From Setophaga petechia (lineage: Eukaryota; Chordata; Aves; Passeriformes; Parulidae), in assembly GCA_024362935.1 (NCBI GenBank), contig JANCRA010000010.1, forward strand, positions 6,316,501-6,380,500: a stretch of 64,000 nucleotides of DNA, given 5' to 3'. Every line of letters begins with the position of its first letter. The first letter of the stretch is position 1. Under the pieces are notes generated by a model. The model worked only from the letters and a program-made list of their open reading frames with translations. It made no database searches and was not told the origin of the DNA. This document shows, in pieces, positions 48,218-61,211 of this stretch. The position numbers and the translations under genes are program-made.

Positions 48218-51200
48218 CTGCAAGGGAAGGAGGAGCAGTGTCAGTGAGGAACATCAATGCCAGCAGCAGCTGCTGCATGTGCCTCCCCCAGGGCAGGGAC
48301 ACAAACACTCTGCTACTCCAGTCTCACTGCAACTGTTAACCATCAAACAATGCTAAAGAAAATTTAATGCAAATTATCAAAAAATCCCTCTACAAACTTG
48401 TTACCTTTGGTTCCCCAAATTCAGTGGAGCTCTGGCAATTAATGCAGGGGGAGCTTTTGGCCAATGTGTTGTTGCAGTACTCAAAACAAGATAATTTTCT
48501 ACATGGAAATGTAACAGGCAAACAGAGCTCATACTCTGATTGCTGCTGAAGTATTTGAGTAAGAGCCTTCATTACATAATGAAAAAGTTCCATTAACAGT
48601 CCTGTTCACATGTGCCCACAGATTCCAAGCCTTGGGACACTGCTTTGATACTCCTGGTGTTCATAAAACTTCACCCCCATGTAAACACAGTAATTTTTGT
48701 TAGTAATAAACAATAATCTTAATTTGTATTCGTAACATACACAAAATGTTTTTAATTATTCTGAACAGAATTAGTGTTTTGGCTCAAATCAACTATATAA
48801 ACTGACAAAAAAAATACCAGTGCAAAGATGACAAGTTAAGGAATTCAGCTGTAGAGAAGGCAGTTCAGGTCACAGCTGCACAGGAGGAGCAGACAGAATA
48901 AGAAATTCTTTATCCAGACAAATAAATGCAAACTGTTAATGATTAATTAATAACAGCAGACTGCAGAACAAGACAACCTTAAAGGTGACAAACCCCAAGT
49001 TTTGCTCCATAGATCTTCAGTTTCTGAGGCACGAGGAGTCCTGAGCATTACAATACAAAGCTACACTAAACAATATTATTAGGAGTACATTTTTTTAAAA
49101 ACCCAACACATGAATTAACCATTTTCCTGCTTTTGCCTTATATAACTTTGATACTTCACTTCCAGACATTTTATATTGAAATACTTAAAAGTCTTAAAGA
49201 AAAAAACAAACCAAAAAGAAGAGGTGCCCTCACGAATGACTGTGGCACTCATGTCACAAACTATAAAAGAAAAGCAGAAGCCAATTTAATTTTGTAATCA
49301 GAGAGGGAAACATTCTGCACAGACTTGTTCCTGATGGCAAATGAAAAATTTTATTGAGAAAAACCTCTCTGGTACTGTAGAGTAATTGTGTGGAGCAATA
49401 ACAGAAGGCTCCAGGCAATCCAGTGTCTCTTTCTGAGCAATTGGCTTAAAACAACAGCTGGGGAGAAGCAGCACTTTGGAGGAAGCTCAGCTACCTTTGC
49501 TCACCAAGGTGCTTTTAAATGTTACCCAGCAGTTTCCAAACTCCATAATTCTTTTTTTTTTTGAACCTTTGCCTAAGCAGGTTTTCCTTCTTTATTTATA
49601 TCCCTAAACCATCACAGCTCAGCCCTGCTCCCTTGCCCTGGCAGCACTGTATGGCCATTGAAACCCCTACTGACCAACTGGAATTTCCACGTTCTCAGTT
49701 CTTTGCTCAAATCAATTATATTGTCAATGGAGAAAAGGGAGCAGCTTTCCTTCTCCAATGCAGTTTTGTGTCAAATACCAAATTCTAAATTCTAATGCTA
49801 CATGGTGAAAGTCACAGTTTCACACTTTGCTTTGATTAAACCAATCAAACACAAGTACCTGTGGCCCAGGACCAGTATCTGAAAACGGCAGCTGCAACTA
49901 TGAAAATGACTGCATCTATTTACAAATGAAAAAGATTAAAATAAGGACACACTAGGTAATCCTTACCTGCAGCTGCCAGTTGAGCCTACTTATCACAGAA
50001 AGTCAAAAAATATAATATAAAAAAAATGGTAAAATCAGAGATCACTGCAAAGTTGTTTTTTTTTTTAATGTTACTGTTCATCAAATTCATTCACAGCAGC
50101 TTTCCTGAATGTATGTAAACAACCTCCAAAACACCGTGTCACTCACATGTGTGCACACTCCCACCCCTAAGTGCCCTGATGAAGGGATTTCCCCTCAGCA
50201 CACAGATATGAACAGGTGATTCCCTACTGACCCCAGCAAAGGCACTGTGTGAGCACGGCAGTTCCAGGGCACTCACAGAGCTCTGGTAAAGTTCTCCAGG
50301 AAAACCTGGCCAAGCCAAGCCCAGCCTGACGAGGTTCTGCTCAATCATTTCAGCTCTCTGGAGAGCTGGGGTAAAGCAGTGCCTGCACTCATTACTCTGA
50401 ACATGACAAAAGTATTATCATCTGCTTAATAATGTTCAACACAACTGCAGCAGCATCCCTGTGAAACTTATCTAATACCCTATTTTTAGTTAAATCCCTT
50501 AACACCGTGGATTTTCAGCCCAGAAGATTCTCATTCTCTAATACTATGTTAATCCTGCACAACACTTGCTCCCAGCAAATCAGGGTGTCTTGGCTGGAGC
50601 ACAAACATGCAGCCATTACTGTGCAGGTGCAAGTCCAGGTTTGTACACTCAATTTGTATCCATTATTTTTTTGCCTGTGAAGGACTGACAACATAATGCT
50701 TGAGATGGCACTGACAGCCAGTGGCCCACTTTCCCTCTCTATTATCCAACACTGGGGGATAGAAGAGCCCCAGCTGCCAGGCAGTATTTCTCCAGAACAG
50801 AGCATGCATAAAAATTACATAATGTGCTGGTTTGTTTATTTGACAGTTCCTGTCTCCACAATGCTTCCTTTTACAAGCAAATGCTTGTGCTCTTTTATTC
50901 TGCCTTCACACTGAACTGCCCTTCAAAAACATTTCCCAAGCATACCTACAAAATATCCCCAAGCTTATCAATCACCTCTTGATTGCATCTGTTTGGGATC
51001 CCTCCAGCTGGCATTTAGACATTCTTCCTCATCTACACACAAGTCTTCACGATTTTTCTTTCTTTAGGGGATAAAAATTTTAAAAATCCACCACCTGAAA
51101 TCTCTAGATAATTTTCTCTCCAGTAATATGAAATCAAGCCAACTGACAAAAATAGAGGGCTTTTTAATAGTGAAAGGGATGAACACACAACTCAAGGTTA

Positions 51201-54200
51201 CCTGGGTTCTAGAAAAAAGCCAACTTAGGTTTAATGGTAATTTTGAGGAGCAGTCCTAATTTCTAGTACGTTCACTTATTTACAATACAAACACTACAGC
51301 ACTTAGAATTCATAAAACCACAAGTCAGCACAACTCTTCCTAAAAGAACCTTGCAGAAATATGTCATTTGATGTAAAAAAACCAAAAACCTTTCAGATGC
51401 AAACTCCGTCTTGAAGAAGAGATTGGGAGAGCTCATCACATCTCTGGAGGGTGCAAGATCTCATCCCCTTTCTCCAAAAACATCTACTTCACCTCAACCT
51501 TTTCAGCGTTAATTTTGCAGCCACTACTGTTCCTTTTATTCCTGCTCTTAGTATATCAAAGCCTCACTTTATATAATTTGTATTTCTCTCACACAAAGAA
51601 AGATGGTGAAGGGAAAGAAAATGATGCTAGCAGTGATTCACATAAACTATGTACAGACTTTAAAATGGACTTTGAAGGAAATACAATACAGAAATCCACA
51701 GAAAATTAAATACATGAAAAAACAAACCATGTTTGTCAAAATGAGACTGCTAATACAACACAATAGTTTTCTTTGATAGTATTAAGTTAAATGATACAAA
51801 AAACTACAGGGACTGCAATCTACACAAAAATTAGTAAAGTACTGATGTAAAGCTACACAGGAAATTATTTCTTAAAATGAAGATGATGAGATGAAGGTAA
51901 ATAATCTTAGTTAGGAACTGATAAAAGGGAATTGTATTTATCAGGCTACAGAGAGAGGTTATTCAGGTTTTTCTCACAGACTGACTTTCAGCAAAGTTCC
52001 CTACACCTTTAATCCCAACTCAGTCATTTCTCCAAGCAGAGGGAAAGGCGCTGCACATTCAGACAGGAATGGCAGCTGCTCTTCCTGCAGTTCCTCAAGG
52101 CATTTCTTCATGGCTGTTTAAGTTGGTCATTCCTGTTTTAATCTCCTTTGATGTAATGACAGCTACTGCAATAAAACTGCCTTTAATTCTCCAAACAGGC
52201 ATCATCTGTACTTTTAATTCTCATCTCCAGATGCATTGTACTAACTTGAAGCTCATTGTTACAATACTACCAAAAAGTCATTCTTACTCCTTTTATGTCA
52301 AGAAGATATGACAAGAGGATAAATCAGTCTGAGCCCCAAAATAATCTACAAGTGAGCACTGAAATTTGGGGCTTTTTGAAATTCAAGCCTGTGCTGACTT
52401 CAGTAGATCACACAATTCCTGCCCTCCAGAGTTATGGATGTCAGTAGTTAGTAGGTACTAACCAGCTTTCCAACTGCAATTCTGAGGCAGGGAAAAAACC
52501 ATGACCTTAAAAGTGTGTTTCATTTTCTTTGTATGACAGTGTAAAAGATATATTGCTAATATTTTGCCCTTTGTTTTTCTTTTTTAACACTCATTTTTAC
52601 CTTCTGGCTACCTGTGGATCTTTCTGCATAGAATTTATGGCAACTATTTGGAAAATTTCTTTTAATGCAATGATTTTAATAACATTTTATGGGAAAAAAA
52701 GAATAACCTTTGACTAAAAAGTAATAAAAGCCTACAAACTCATCTTGTTTATGGCTTTTATCTGTCAAAAATATCGAGGTATTGGTGGCTCCCCCTCCTT
52801 ACTCCATTTCTGACCCAAAACATAGAATATATATTCCACATTCACAGGGAAGGGAGTGTCTTCCCTGAGTATGCAAGGAGACCTGGATGCTTTCTGGTAA
52901 TCTCCTGACAGATGCTACATTCATCTGAAAGAACCAGTCCTGAAGATCAGGTGAGATCACCTCTGATTTTCAAGCTGAATTACTTTGAAGAAAGCTTCAT
53001 CTGCCTTTCTGGCACACAAGGTATTGCACATACTGCTGCAATTAGCTTTTGGCACTGAAGCAGAGGATTCACATTTCAAATAGCAGCTCTGCCAGGCAGA
53101 TTCCTTCATCTGTTTTTGATGCAAAAGTCTCCACAATGAAACAGCTCTTCATCAGCAAAAAAGCTGCATTCTGGTTTCCCATTCTAAGCAATAGTGGAAG
53201 TGGAAAGACTTATCCATTCATGTCAAAGCAGAACCTTAAAAATTTCAAAATCAAGTATCTATTTGATTTGAAACATGATAGAAAATGAGATGAAGAACTG
53301 AAGATTCAACTTTATAATGTGACTTAAATGAGATGATAAATAGGTCACTCCAGCTTTATAACATTTGTTTCATGCTTTACAACTTTTCCCTTGTTGTTCA
53401 CAGACCATTGGACACCTCCAATAGCACTTCAGCCTTCCATAGATCAATATTATGGCCAATTGCATCAGACTGAAACACTGCTAGAAAGCAGAAGTATTTG
53501 CAATATTCTGTATAAAACCCAGCTAGATAAACAGGAAATAAAACAGTAGATACAATTTTGGCTGTGTAAAAATACACAGAGATGCTTAAAAGTGCAAGTC
53601 TAAAACCAGGAAGGTGCTCATCTGAAGGTACCAAATTCTGATTGGGAAATACAAAAATCTCTGTAGCAGCAATGTCAGCCCTGCATGTGTACAAACCTCA
53701 GCTACCTGGGGGTAGTGGAACAAAGAAGAAGGCAGAAATGTATTAATGAAAAAAAGGATGAGTCCAGGACCCTTCTTTTGTACAGAGAAGAGTGTAAGCA
53801 ACAGAAAATGGAATGGCTATAGGAAGGGGCAGTCAGTATTGTGTTAGAAAAAAGATCAGCAACAATACAGGGGTTTAGCAGCAATTATTGTAAAATAATA
53901 TTCCCACATTTTAATAGGACCAACTACAGAACAAAACTTCTTTGTATTTACAGTAAGCACACAAAACAAAGCAAATAGAAGGTTTCCCAACAGTCTAAAT
54001 GAGCTCTTTCACAAAAAACCCAAATCTGTAGCTATTCACTCAAGGAGGGTATCTGTCCCTGGGTTTCCACCAGCTCCCACCAGGACACAAGGGATGACTT
54101 CCAGAGCCACTGCCAGAGTATGTAAGGGAAAATTGTACCAGTTTAACAAAGTGAAAAAGTCAGTAATTGGTGATGACAAGTAGTAGGAGTTTCATGTTTG

Positions 54201-55989
54201 CATCACTCCTTCCCAAATAATACAATTCACTGATGATCAAGGTGAGGATAAATGAGTCTCTCAGTCAATAAGCAAACATGTCACATATTAGATGTGACTG
54301 TCCTGGAAGCTGCTGGGCAATATCTCCTGTTACACTGGACTGTCTTGAGTAATTACAGCCCTGCTCAAACTGCAGGGAACTCAATCTTCTCAGACAACAT
54401 TGATGCACATTAATAACAATGGTTTTGATTTCTTTTATTTGCAAATCTCAAGTATGACAGAACAGCAACTAACACTATTATAATACTTCAGAAAGGGCAG
54501 TACTATGTGCATATGTCTATGTAAGTCATTAATGTTTTAGCAGAATAACACAGGTGGTCATAAGTTTGGTGATAAACCTCAGAGGGGGGACAGAAGAAAG
54601 TGGCAGAACTCTTTCAGAAATTCTGTGGAAAAGAGTGATGCTGCAGAAACACCCCTAAAGTCCCACACATTTATATTTAAATACTGAATGTATCTCTGAT
54701 ACCATGCATCTCTTTCTCTAGGGATTTTAATATCTGTAGTAAGAAACAGTTTTTTTTTTCCTAAACAAGCATCCTGAGCAGATGAATATAATCCCAAACA
54801 CATTTACTGATTTCACTGAGGCTTCTCCATAACTGTCATGCATTATATTTACCTTTATACATCAAAAAAGGTCTACAGGCACCTCATGGAACAGCCAACT
54901 CTCTTCACTGCTGCATTGCTCTCCACTCTCCTCATCTTTTTTTCCTCACAGCATTTCTGCAGCTTCCTGTTGCTAATTTGATCATAAACTCTGAGCAAAA
55001 CCAGGCAGGCATAATGCTCAAACACAATCTCTTGGTTCCCATTTACTCCACTGGGAATAAGAATGGAAAATATCTGCAATTCTGCACTGCAGAAAGACTT
55101 GATGCAATCTATTGGTCTGTGTCCTTCAGAGCTTTCTATCAACAAGAGAGAAACGAAGTGCAGCAAATGGGCTGCTAAACCTTTATCAGGGTGTTCAGGC
55201 AGTTCCTCAGAGGGGGTTTTGAGGTAGGTGACCAAGGAATGGAATCAAACACAGCATAATGAAAAACACTGGGATTTTCTCCTTAGCTGTCAACTTACAG
55301 GACTCCTCCCCACTCCCACATGCTCATTAGCACTAATCCCAGTTCCAGTGGGAAACTCTCTGTTTGTCTGAGTGTCATGTGTGTCATGTACAACTTACCT
55401 GTCTGATCCATATCCAGAACACACAAGTCTGGCCAAGGGCTGGTTCTTGTCTAATGACAATTTATTATCATTTTTGTGTGAATGAATTGCAGTTGTCTTT
55501 GCCTTTAAAAGAACCTCTCCACAAAATCACCATGGAGCCGACCAAGGTGACTAAACCTCTGAGAAGTGTCATGATACAAAAAGTCTGAATACCACAGCCT
55601 CAGCTCCCATGTCCCTGGTTAACTGTGAGATTCTCTACTTTTTACAACAACAATTAAAATACTTCCTTAATGGAAGAAAAATGTATTTTAAGTACCTCTG
55701 AACACATCCTCCCAGGCCTAATATTCTCTAGGTTGACCCAAAGTGGAGTGACCTAATCCTTTTATAAGTGCAGGCAGCCCTTGGAAAGGCCTACTGGCTC
55801 ATTTCACACCAAGAGCAAAACTCCCTGCAGAAAGCAATAAATTCAGGAAAAAGTTACACTTGATTTTCAAAGAATCCCAAGTTCTCCCTGTGCACAAATA
55901 CTATTGGAACAAAAACATTGAGTAAGGGTTTTTTTTTGTTACTAACAGTTACTTGAGATGAATTAGAAGAAGCAGGAGCCAGTACTTAC
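48218..55989 (-). other. Intron between exons J and I
   Basis: This intron is about 7.8 kb, from donor GTAAGT (55984-55989) to acceptor CAG (48218-48220). It has short T runs near 49552 and 54750. No mobile element, RNA gene or exon was recognised. It is notably free of the GC-rich minisatellites seen elsewhere in the window. Confidence 0.8.
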
Positions 55990-56138
55990 TCATTGCCCCA
56001 GTCCAGCCTCACTGTCAGGTGTCTCTTGACCTCTCGCACCTGGTCCTGGGTCAGGTGCCCCGACAGCAGCTGCCGGCGCAGGTCAATGAGCTCGTTCATC
56101 ACGTGCCGCAGCTTGTAGAACAGATCCACCTTGTGCTT
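55990..56138 (-). CDS. DOCK3: DOCK3 exon J (first exon in window, internal)
   Basis: This internal exon of 149 bases encodes 49 codons plus two bases, beginning KHKVDLFYKLRHVMNEL and ending VRLDWGN. The following E codon is split with exon I. A CAG acceptor precedes it at 56139-56141 and a consensus GTAAGT donor follows at 55984-55989. The peptide is almost identical to remembered mammalian DOCK3 around residues 106-155, in the helical region after the SH3 domain. In DOCK-A and DOCK-B proteins this region helps bind ELMO and position the SH3 domain. The codons are GC-rich. The intron side of the acceptor carries an unusually long pyrimidine tract on the transcribed-sense strand. The preceding exon, which should end in LWKQLYV, was not found in the window. 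DOCK4 is the nearest alternative, but its sequence differs here as I recall it. Confidence 0.95.
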
Positions 56139-56154
56139 CTGTAAAGGCATCGTT

Positions 56155-56280
56155 GGGAGGAGGGAGGGAGAAAAGGAAAGAGGCAAGGAGGGAAAAAAAG
56201 CAGGGGAAAGAAAGAGAGGGGAAAGGAATAAGTTTGGAAAGAGAAAGTGTGAGAAAGAGAGAAAGAAAGAAAGAGAGAGA
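56155..56280. repeat. Purine-rich tract beside exon J acceptor
   Basis: About 125 bases of nearly pure A/G, including GGGAGGAGGGAGGGAG and runs of GAAA and GA. On the transcript it is a C/U tract ending about 17 bases before the acceptor AG at 56139-56140. Such tracts bind polypyrimidine-tract proteins and can form triplex (H-DNA) structures. This is family knowledge, not shown here. Confidence 0.9.
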
Positions 56281-59200
56281 TTAATAAGTTACCCAATTTT
56301 CATTTAATTACCCTAGAGGAACATCAGTTTTTGTGAGCTTTGAAATATTTACATCAAAAAGTAGTGTTAACTGATGCAATTCATACTAAATAACTTCTTA
56401 TTCCTGTGGTTTAGGCTCAATCTGCTAAGAGGCCCATTTTCTGATGGAACCTAATGCTGAATAAGAGGATTCATTAGGCACAGCAGGAGTCGCTTATTCC
56501 AATCATACAGTAAATGTAAAATTTGAGATTTAAAGTGATAGAGGTGAAAAAGTTTACTTCTGTCAGCAGCAAACTGAATGGCTCTGAGCTGTCAGCAACA
56601 ATGAGTCACCACAACAAAAAACCATTTTGAAATTATTTGTGATATTCCAGTTACTAAAGTTCAGCCAGGTATGAGGGGACTGGGTGTGTGAAAATTCATT
56701 ACCTGGCACTCTAAAAAGGACTAAAGCAACTAATGACAAAATCCACCAGGAAAACTACTTTGAAAAATTACCATAGGTAACATAAAACCCCCACACCACC
56801 ACCATCAGTAAAGACAAATATACAGAAAATACCCCCAAAAATTTCTACAACTAACTGGAATCCTTTCCAAAAGAACTGGTATTACTCCATGATGGAAAAA
56901 ACCCTATTCACCAAAACCAAATCCCCTAAAACCAGACAGAAGTAGAAATATAGTTATTTCCTGCAGGGGAAAAAAGTATGTGAATTCTCCAAAAAGGAAA
57001 GTTTAAGGCCAACAACCAAGGCCACCCATAAGATAAGATAAAATAAGGACATTTGTCTCTGTGCTGGCTCAGGACTGTGTGTCAAGGGGGCTCATCTCCA
57101 TCCAGTCAGTCTCCAATCCTGCATAAAACAGCCAGTAAGAGGAGCCCAAGAAGGAAACAAGACCTCCTGATGCAGGTGGATGCTGTTCTTTGAACAGCTG
57201 AGCTCCACCCTCAGCTCTGCAAAGCCTGAAGTGTTTGAATGTCACTTGGGAAAACACCGAGTGGATGGACTGACACGGAGACTTGATCAGCTGGCACTGC
57301 CTTGATCACATCTCTGCCTTACATGAGTGGCTTCTAAAAGCCCTCTAAATACAGACACCTGCATCTACCCAGATCACATCTGACAGAGGAACATCCACAA
57401 AGACAAACATAAGTGTTTTCTGTTGCAACACATTATTAGAACAAGTGTTTTTCACTTGTTTACCAAAAATAGCTGAGATGAGATGAAAAAAGAACTTCCA
57501 CCTACTTGAGTTTGTTTTCCTATAAGACCACTAGATCTGCATGACTTAGGAAAACAGACATCAATGCAATCCATTTTGATAAGCATTTTTTAATTTCTCT
57601 GAACCTCATTACACATCTGTTTTGCTGAAGCAGGTTAAGCACAGATGGCATCATCAGTTGTTCCTATCAAACAATTTTGAGATGAAAAGATGCACAATCT
57701 TTCAACTCTGCATCAATACTGGTTTAGGTCCCACTTGAAAGAAAGAAAAACAGACACTAGATCTAACAGAAATACAGAAATTTCTGGGGCTGAAAAAATT
57801 TATGCAAGGAAGATAATCATGCATAGCTGAGAAGCTTAAAATGACTCAATTTTGTTTAGGTTTTATTATTACTAAATGTGGTCACAAGTAAATCCTATAT
57901 AAGCTGACCATGACAGCAGGTCATGGGAAAAATGGGAAATGTCCATTTTTATATGCTATTTATGTGAACAATAAAAGGTTGTCACTTTTTAAAACACAAG
58001 ATGAAAACAATTGAGTTTGGTAGTATCAAAATAACAAACTATGTATATTTTAATAATAAAACAGTTGGGAATGAAATTATCATGAGAATTCAGTCCCAAA
58101 CCATCATATTCAGACTTCCCAACCAAACCTGCTAAGAGAGCTTCTTTCTCACTCCTGTCATGTGGTTCAAGGTTATCAAAGCAGGCAGGTCCAGAGCACC
58201 AGGCTGGTTAAATTACAGCATGTTCTATGGTTATGTTTAAACAGTCATTTCATACAAGCCAAGGAGTACCAGAAGTATTTACTTTAAATACAAATAAATG
58301 AGACCACAGAACACAAGTGTTTCACCAGCTTTAAACTCAATGCACAAGTACTGAGAGAGCTAAACACAGGGTGTCCTTCCAGAACATCCAGGGTCCAGGG
58401 CAAGGAAGGGAAGGAGAGAAAGTGAAAGGCAGCAGAGCTGTGGCTGTGATCTCAGGAAACTGCTACAAAGAACCACGGATGCAAGATGCATGGTAGTGAA
58501 GGAAAATGCCCATGAGAGACAAAGGAGAGCTAGAACAGAGTTGAAAGTGGCTTAATTCCAGGGTTGCAGGCAGAAGGGAGTTTGAAGCAGTCAAAAATCA
58601 GTTTCTAACATCCCTCCTCACACGACAGGAGCCCAGGGACTAATGAGCTTCACATGGGAGAGAAGGAAGGAGGAAGATACTCACATTTTAATGACTCCTC
58701 TCTTTCAAGATGAAAAAAAAAACCCTTCAAAATTCAACACTAATAAGTACTCAGGATTCCTACCCCCGTAAAAAAACCTTATAAGAGATGGCCCCAGACA
58801 CCACATTTAAGAAACAACCCCCTTACCACCCCCCAAAATATTAAAATCCCTTCATTTTAGTTAGAGTAGCACCATAAATAAACCTGAAACTTTATCACCT
58901 TGTTAGTAGTTAAATAAAAGATGCACAAGTTAGTCTGATGTGTAAACATTCATTCTGTTTCACAGTTCATTTTCATACAATCTCTAACCTCTCATTTTTT
59001 CAGCTGGCTTTATCACAAGCTCCCAAGCAAGGAGCACCTTATCAGTCCATCCAGAATTACCTGCTGTGTCATTTATAAACATATTTGGCAAATCTGGAAT
59101 ATAAAAGTAAGCATTTCAGCAGAACTTTTATGGTAATAACTAAAAAGAGTCACAAACAAAGAACCTGGATGGCTTTAATGAATTGGGACTCTCCTCACAA

Positions 59201-59430
59201 GCAGCACAAGTCCTCTAACACGTCTTGTTGCCTCATTTTACTATCCCCAGACACAAAAACATGTGCTGTATTTCTTTGATCTGTTATAACTAACAAGTTA
59301 CGCTAATCAAGGTTTGGATAATCTTCAGATGTGCAGCTATGCATCAAAAAGTGGAATTCTGACAGTATTTTTTTCTTTTAAGGACTCTGTAATAACTCTG
59401 AGGAGTTCTGAAGATGGATTTGGTGTGGAG

Positions 59431-59898
59431 TGTTAAAAATAGGTTAGAAATGGTTGTAGTTTGATTGATTGTTAAGCATGTACTGTTAGTTTGGTTATTA
59501 TATTGTAAAAGCGCTTAAAGGGAAGTTATAAGAAATACGGTACCGTATTACACCTAAGTAAAGTGCATCACCCCCAAGCCAAATGAGCCAGCCTGGACAG
59601 AACTGTAATGGGCCAATCAACCTTAAACCTTCATGCAAATGAAGGATCCAAAAAGAAACCAATCTAAGGGACAAAACACAGGATAAAATGGGGGTTCTGA
59701 CCCACTGAATCCGTGCCGCTCCGTCTGGGACATCGGGGACATCATCGGGGCCATCGCTGCGGAGCAGCCCCAGCGCCGGCGCTGCTCCATCCTCGACGGG
59801 AACGCTCCTGCTCGGCCCGCGCGCTCCCTTCCTTTAGGCTTTTCTTTTTCTTATAATAAATACTGAAATCTCTTTAGTTCCTGCTCTCGTTTTTAACA
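59431..59898 (+). mobile_element. Solo LTR of an endogenous retrovirus, 468 bp
   Basis: It begins TGTTAAAAA and ends TTTTTAACA, a perfect 9-bp terminal inverted repeat. It is flanked on both sides by TGGAG (59426-59430 and 59899-59903), a perfect 5-bp target duplication. In the plus direction a GGATAAAATGGGG TATA-like box lies near 59682 and an AATAAA signal near 59855. A GC-rich R-like part lies between them. There is no internal viral sequence, so it is a solo LTR. The 5-bp duplication would fit ERVL-like or some class I elements. The intact ends suggest a fairly recent insertion, antisense to DOCK3. Confidence 0.9.
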
Positions 59899-60090
59899 TG
59901 GAGCTTCCCCCACCTGGCCTCTCTCCCACAGACCAGGGCAAGGGGAGGCAATGACAATATTTGTGGGTTGAAATAAAGACAGGGAGCTCCCTCACCTACC
60001 ACCATCCCAGCACAACAGAATTCCCTCAGGGATTTTATTTATTGCCATTCGAACAGAGCTCGGCGGGGAGATACGAAGACACAAAGAGCC
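59899..60090 (-). mobile_element. Older LTR-like fragment beside the solo LTR
   Basis: Read on the minus strand, it contains TATCTCCCCGCCGAGCTCTG, TTCGAATGGCAATAAATAAA and CCCTGTCTTTATTTCAACCC. These resemble the R-U5 part of an LTR repeat that I remember from many bird genomes, including its polyadenylation signal. The solo LTR seems to have inserted at its edge. The family assignment is from memory. Confidence 0.45.
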
Positions 60091-60450
60091 CTTGTCCTCA
60101 AGCACCCCCTTCCCAAGCCCAGCGTTTTTTCCCTTTACTCCCAACTCCTCCATCCTTCACAGAATCACTTCCTCCCCACCATGACACAATGGAGGGGTCA
60201 GTCCATGGCAGCTCTGCCCTGCTTCTCTCTCTCTCTCCTTCCACTTTTCCCCGTGCCAGGGTGGGTTCTGCCCACACACATGCCAGTGTGGATCCCAGCA
60301 TGAATCCCTGCTCCATTGCCCGTTCATGTCCCTCTGCTCAGCTCCAGTGTCTGTGGGGTTGTTTCTCCCCTTTCTCCTGCTCATCTCCCAGCCCCAAAGC
60401 TGCTGCCCCAGAGTCCCCCCAGGTGGGCTGAGCCCTGTGGGGGCAGCTGG

Positions 60451-61211
60451 GATCGGCCTCTCCCCTCACGCCATGCCCGGATCGGCCTGTCCCCTCACAC
60501 CATGCCCGGACGGGTCTCTCCCCTCACACCATGCCCGGACGGGTCTCTCCCCTCACACCATCCCCGGATCGGCCTCTCTCCTCACGCCATGCCCGGAACG
60601 GCCTGTCCCCTCACACCATACCCGGATCGGCCTCTCCCCTCACGCCATGCCCCGATCGGCCTCTCCCCTCACGCCGTGCCCGGATCGGCCTCTCCCCTCA
60701 CACCGTGCCCCGATCGGCCTCTCCCCTCACACCATCTCTTCCCTCACGCCATGCCCCGATCGGCCTCTCCCCTCACGCCATCTCTTCCCTCACGCCGTGC
60801 CCCGATCGGCCTCTCCCCTCACGCCGTGCCCCGATCGGCCTCTCCCCTCACACCATCTCTTCCCTCACGCCGTGCCCCGATCAGCCTCTCCCCTCACACC
60901 ATCTCTTCCCTCACGCCGTGCCCCGATCGGCCTCTCCCCTCACACCATCTCTTCCTCACGCCGTGCCCCGATCGGCCTCTCCCCTCACACCATCTCTTCC
61001 CTCACGCCGTGCCCCGATCGGCCTCTCCCCTCACACCATCTCTTCCCTCACGCCGTGCCCCGATCGGCCTCTCCCCTCACACCATCTCTTCCTCACGCCG
61101 TGCCCCGATCGGCCTCTCCCCTCACGCCATCTCTTCCCTCACGCCATGGCCCGATCGGCCTCTCCCCTCACACCATGCCCGGATCGGCCTCTCCCCTCAC
61201 ACCATGCCCGG
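60451..61211. repeat. CpG-rich minisatellite with 29-bp and 46-bp units
   Basis: About 760 bases of tandem repeat. The basic 29-base unit joins CGGATCGGCCTCTCCCCTCA to CACCATGCC. The central part uses a 46-base unit in which CATCTCTTCCCTCACGCC is added before GTGCCCCGATCGG. Two copies lack one C (near 60950 and 61090). All three plus-strand frames stay open for 270-360 codons with a 29-residue peptide period. This is the signature of a non-coding repeat, not a protein. The minus strand, which is the DOCK3 sense strand, is G-rich with repeated GGGG runs. Confidence 0.97.

Noticed and set aside
59431..61211. A complete endogenous retrovirus from the LTR through the repeat array
   Set aside because: The LTR has its target duplication on both sides, so the element ends at 59898. 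No viral gene frames or second matching LTR are present.
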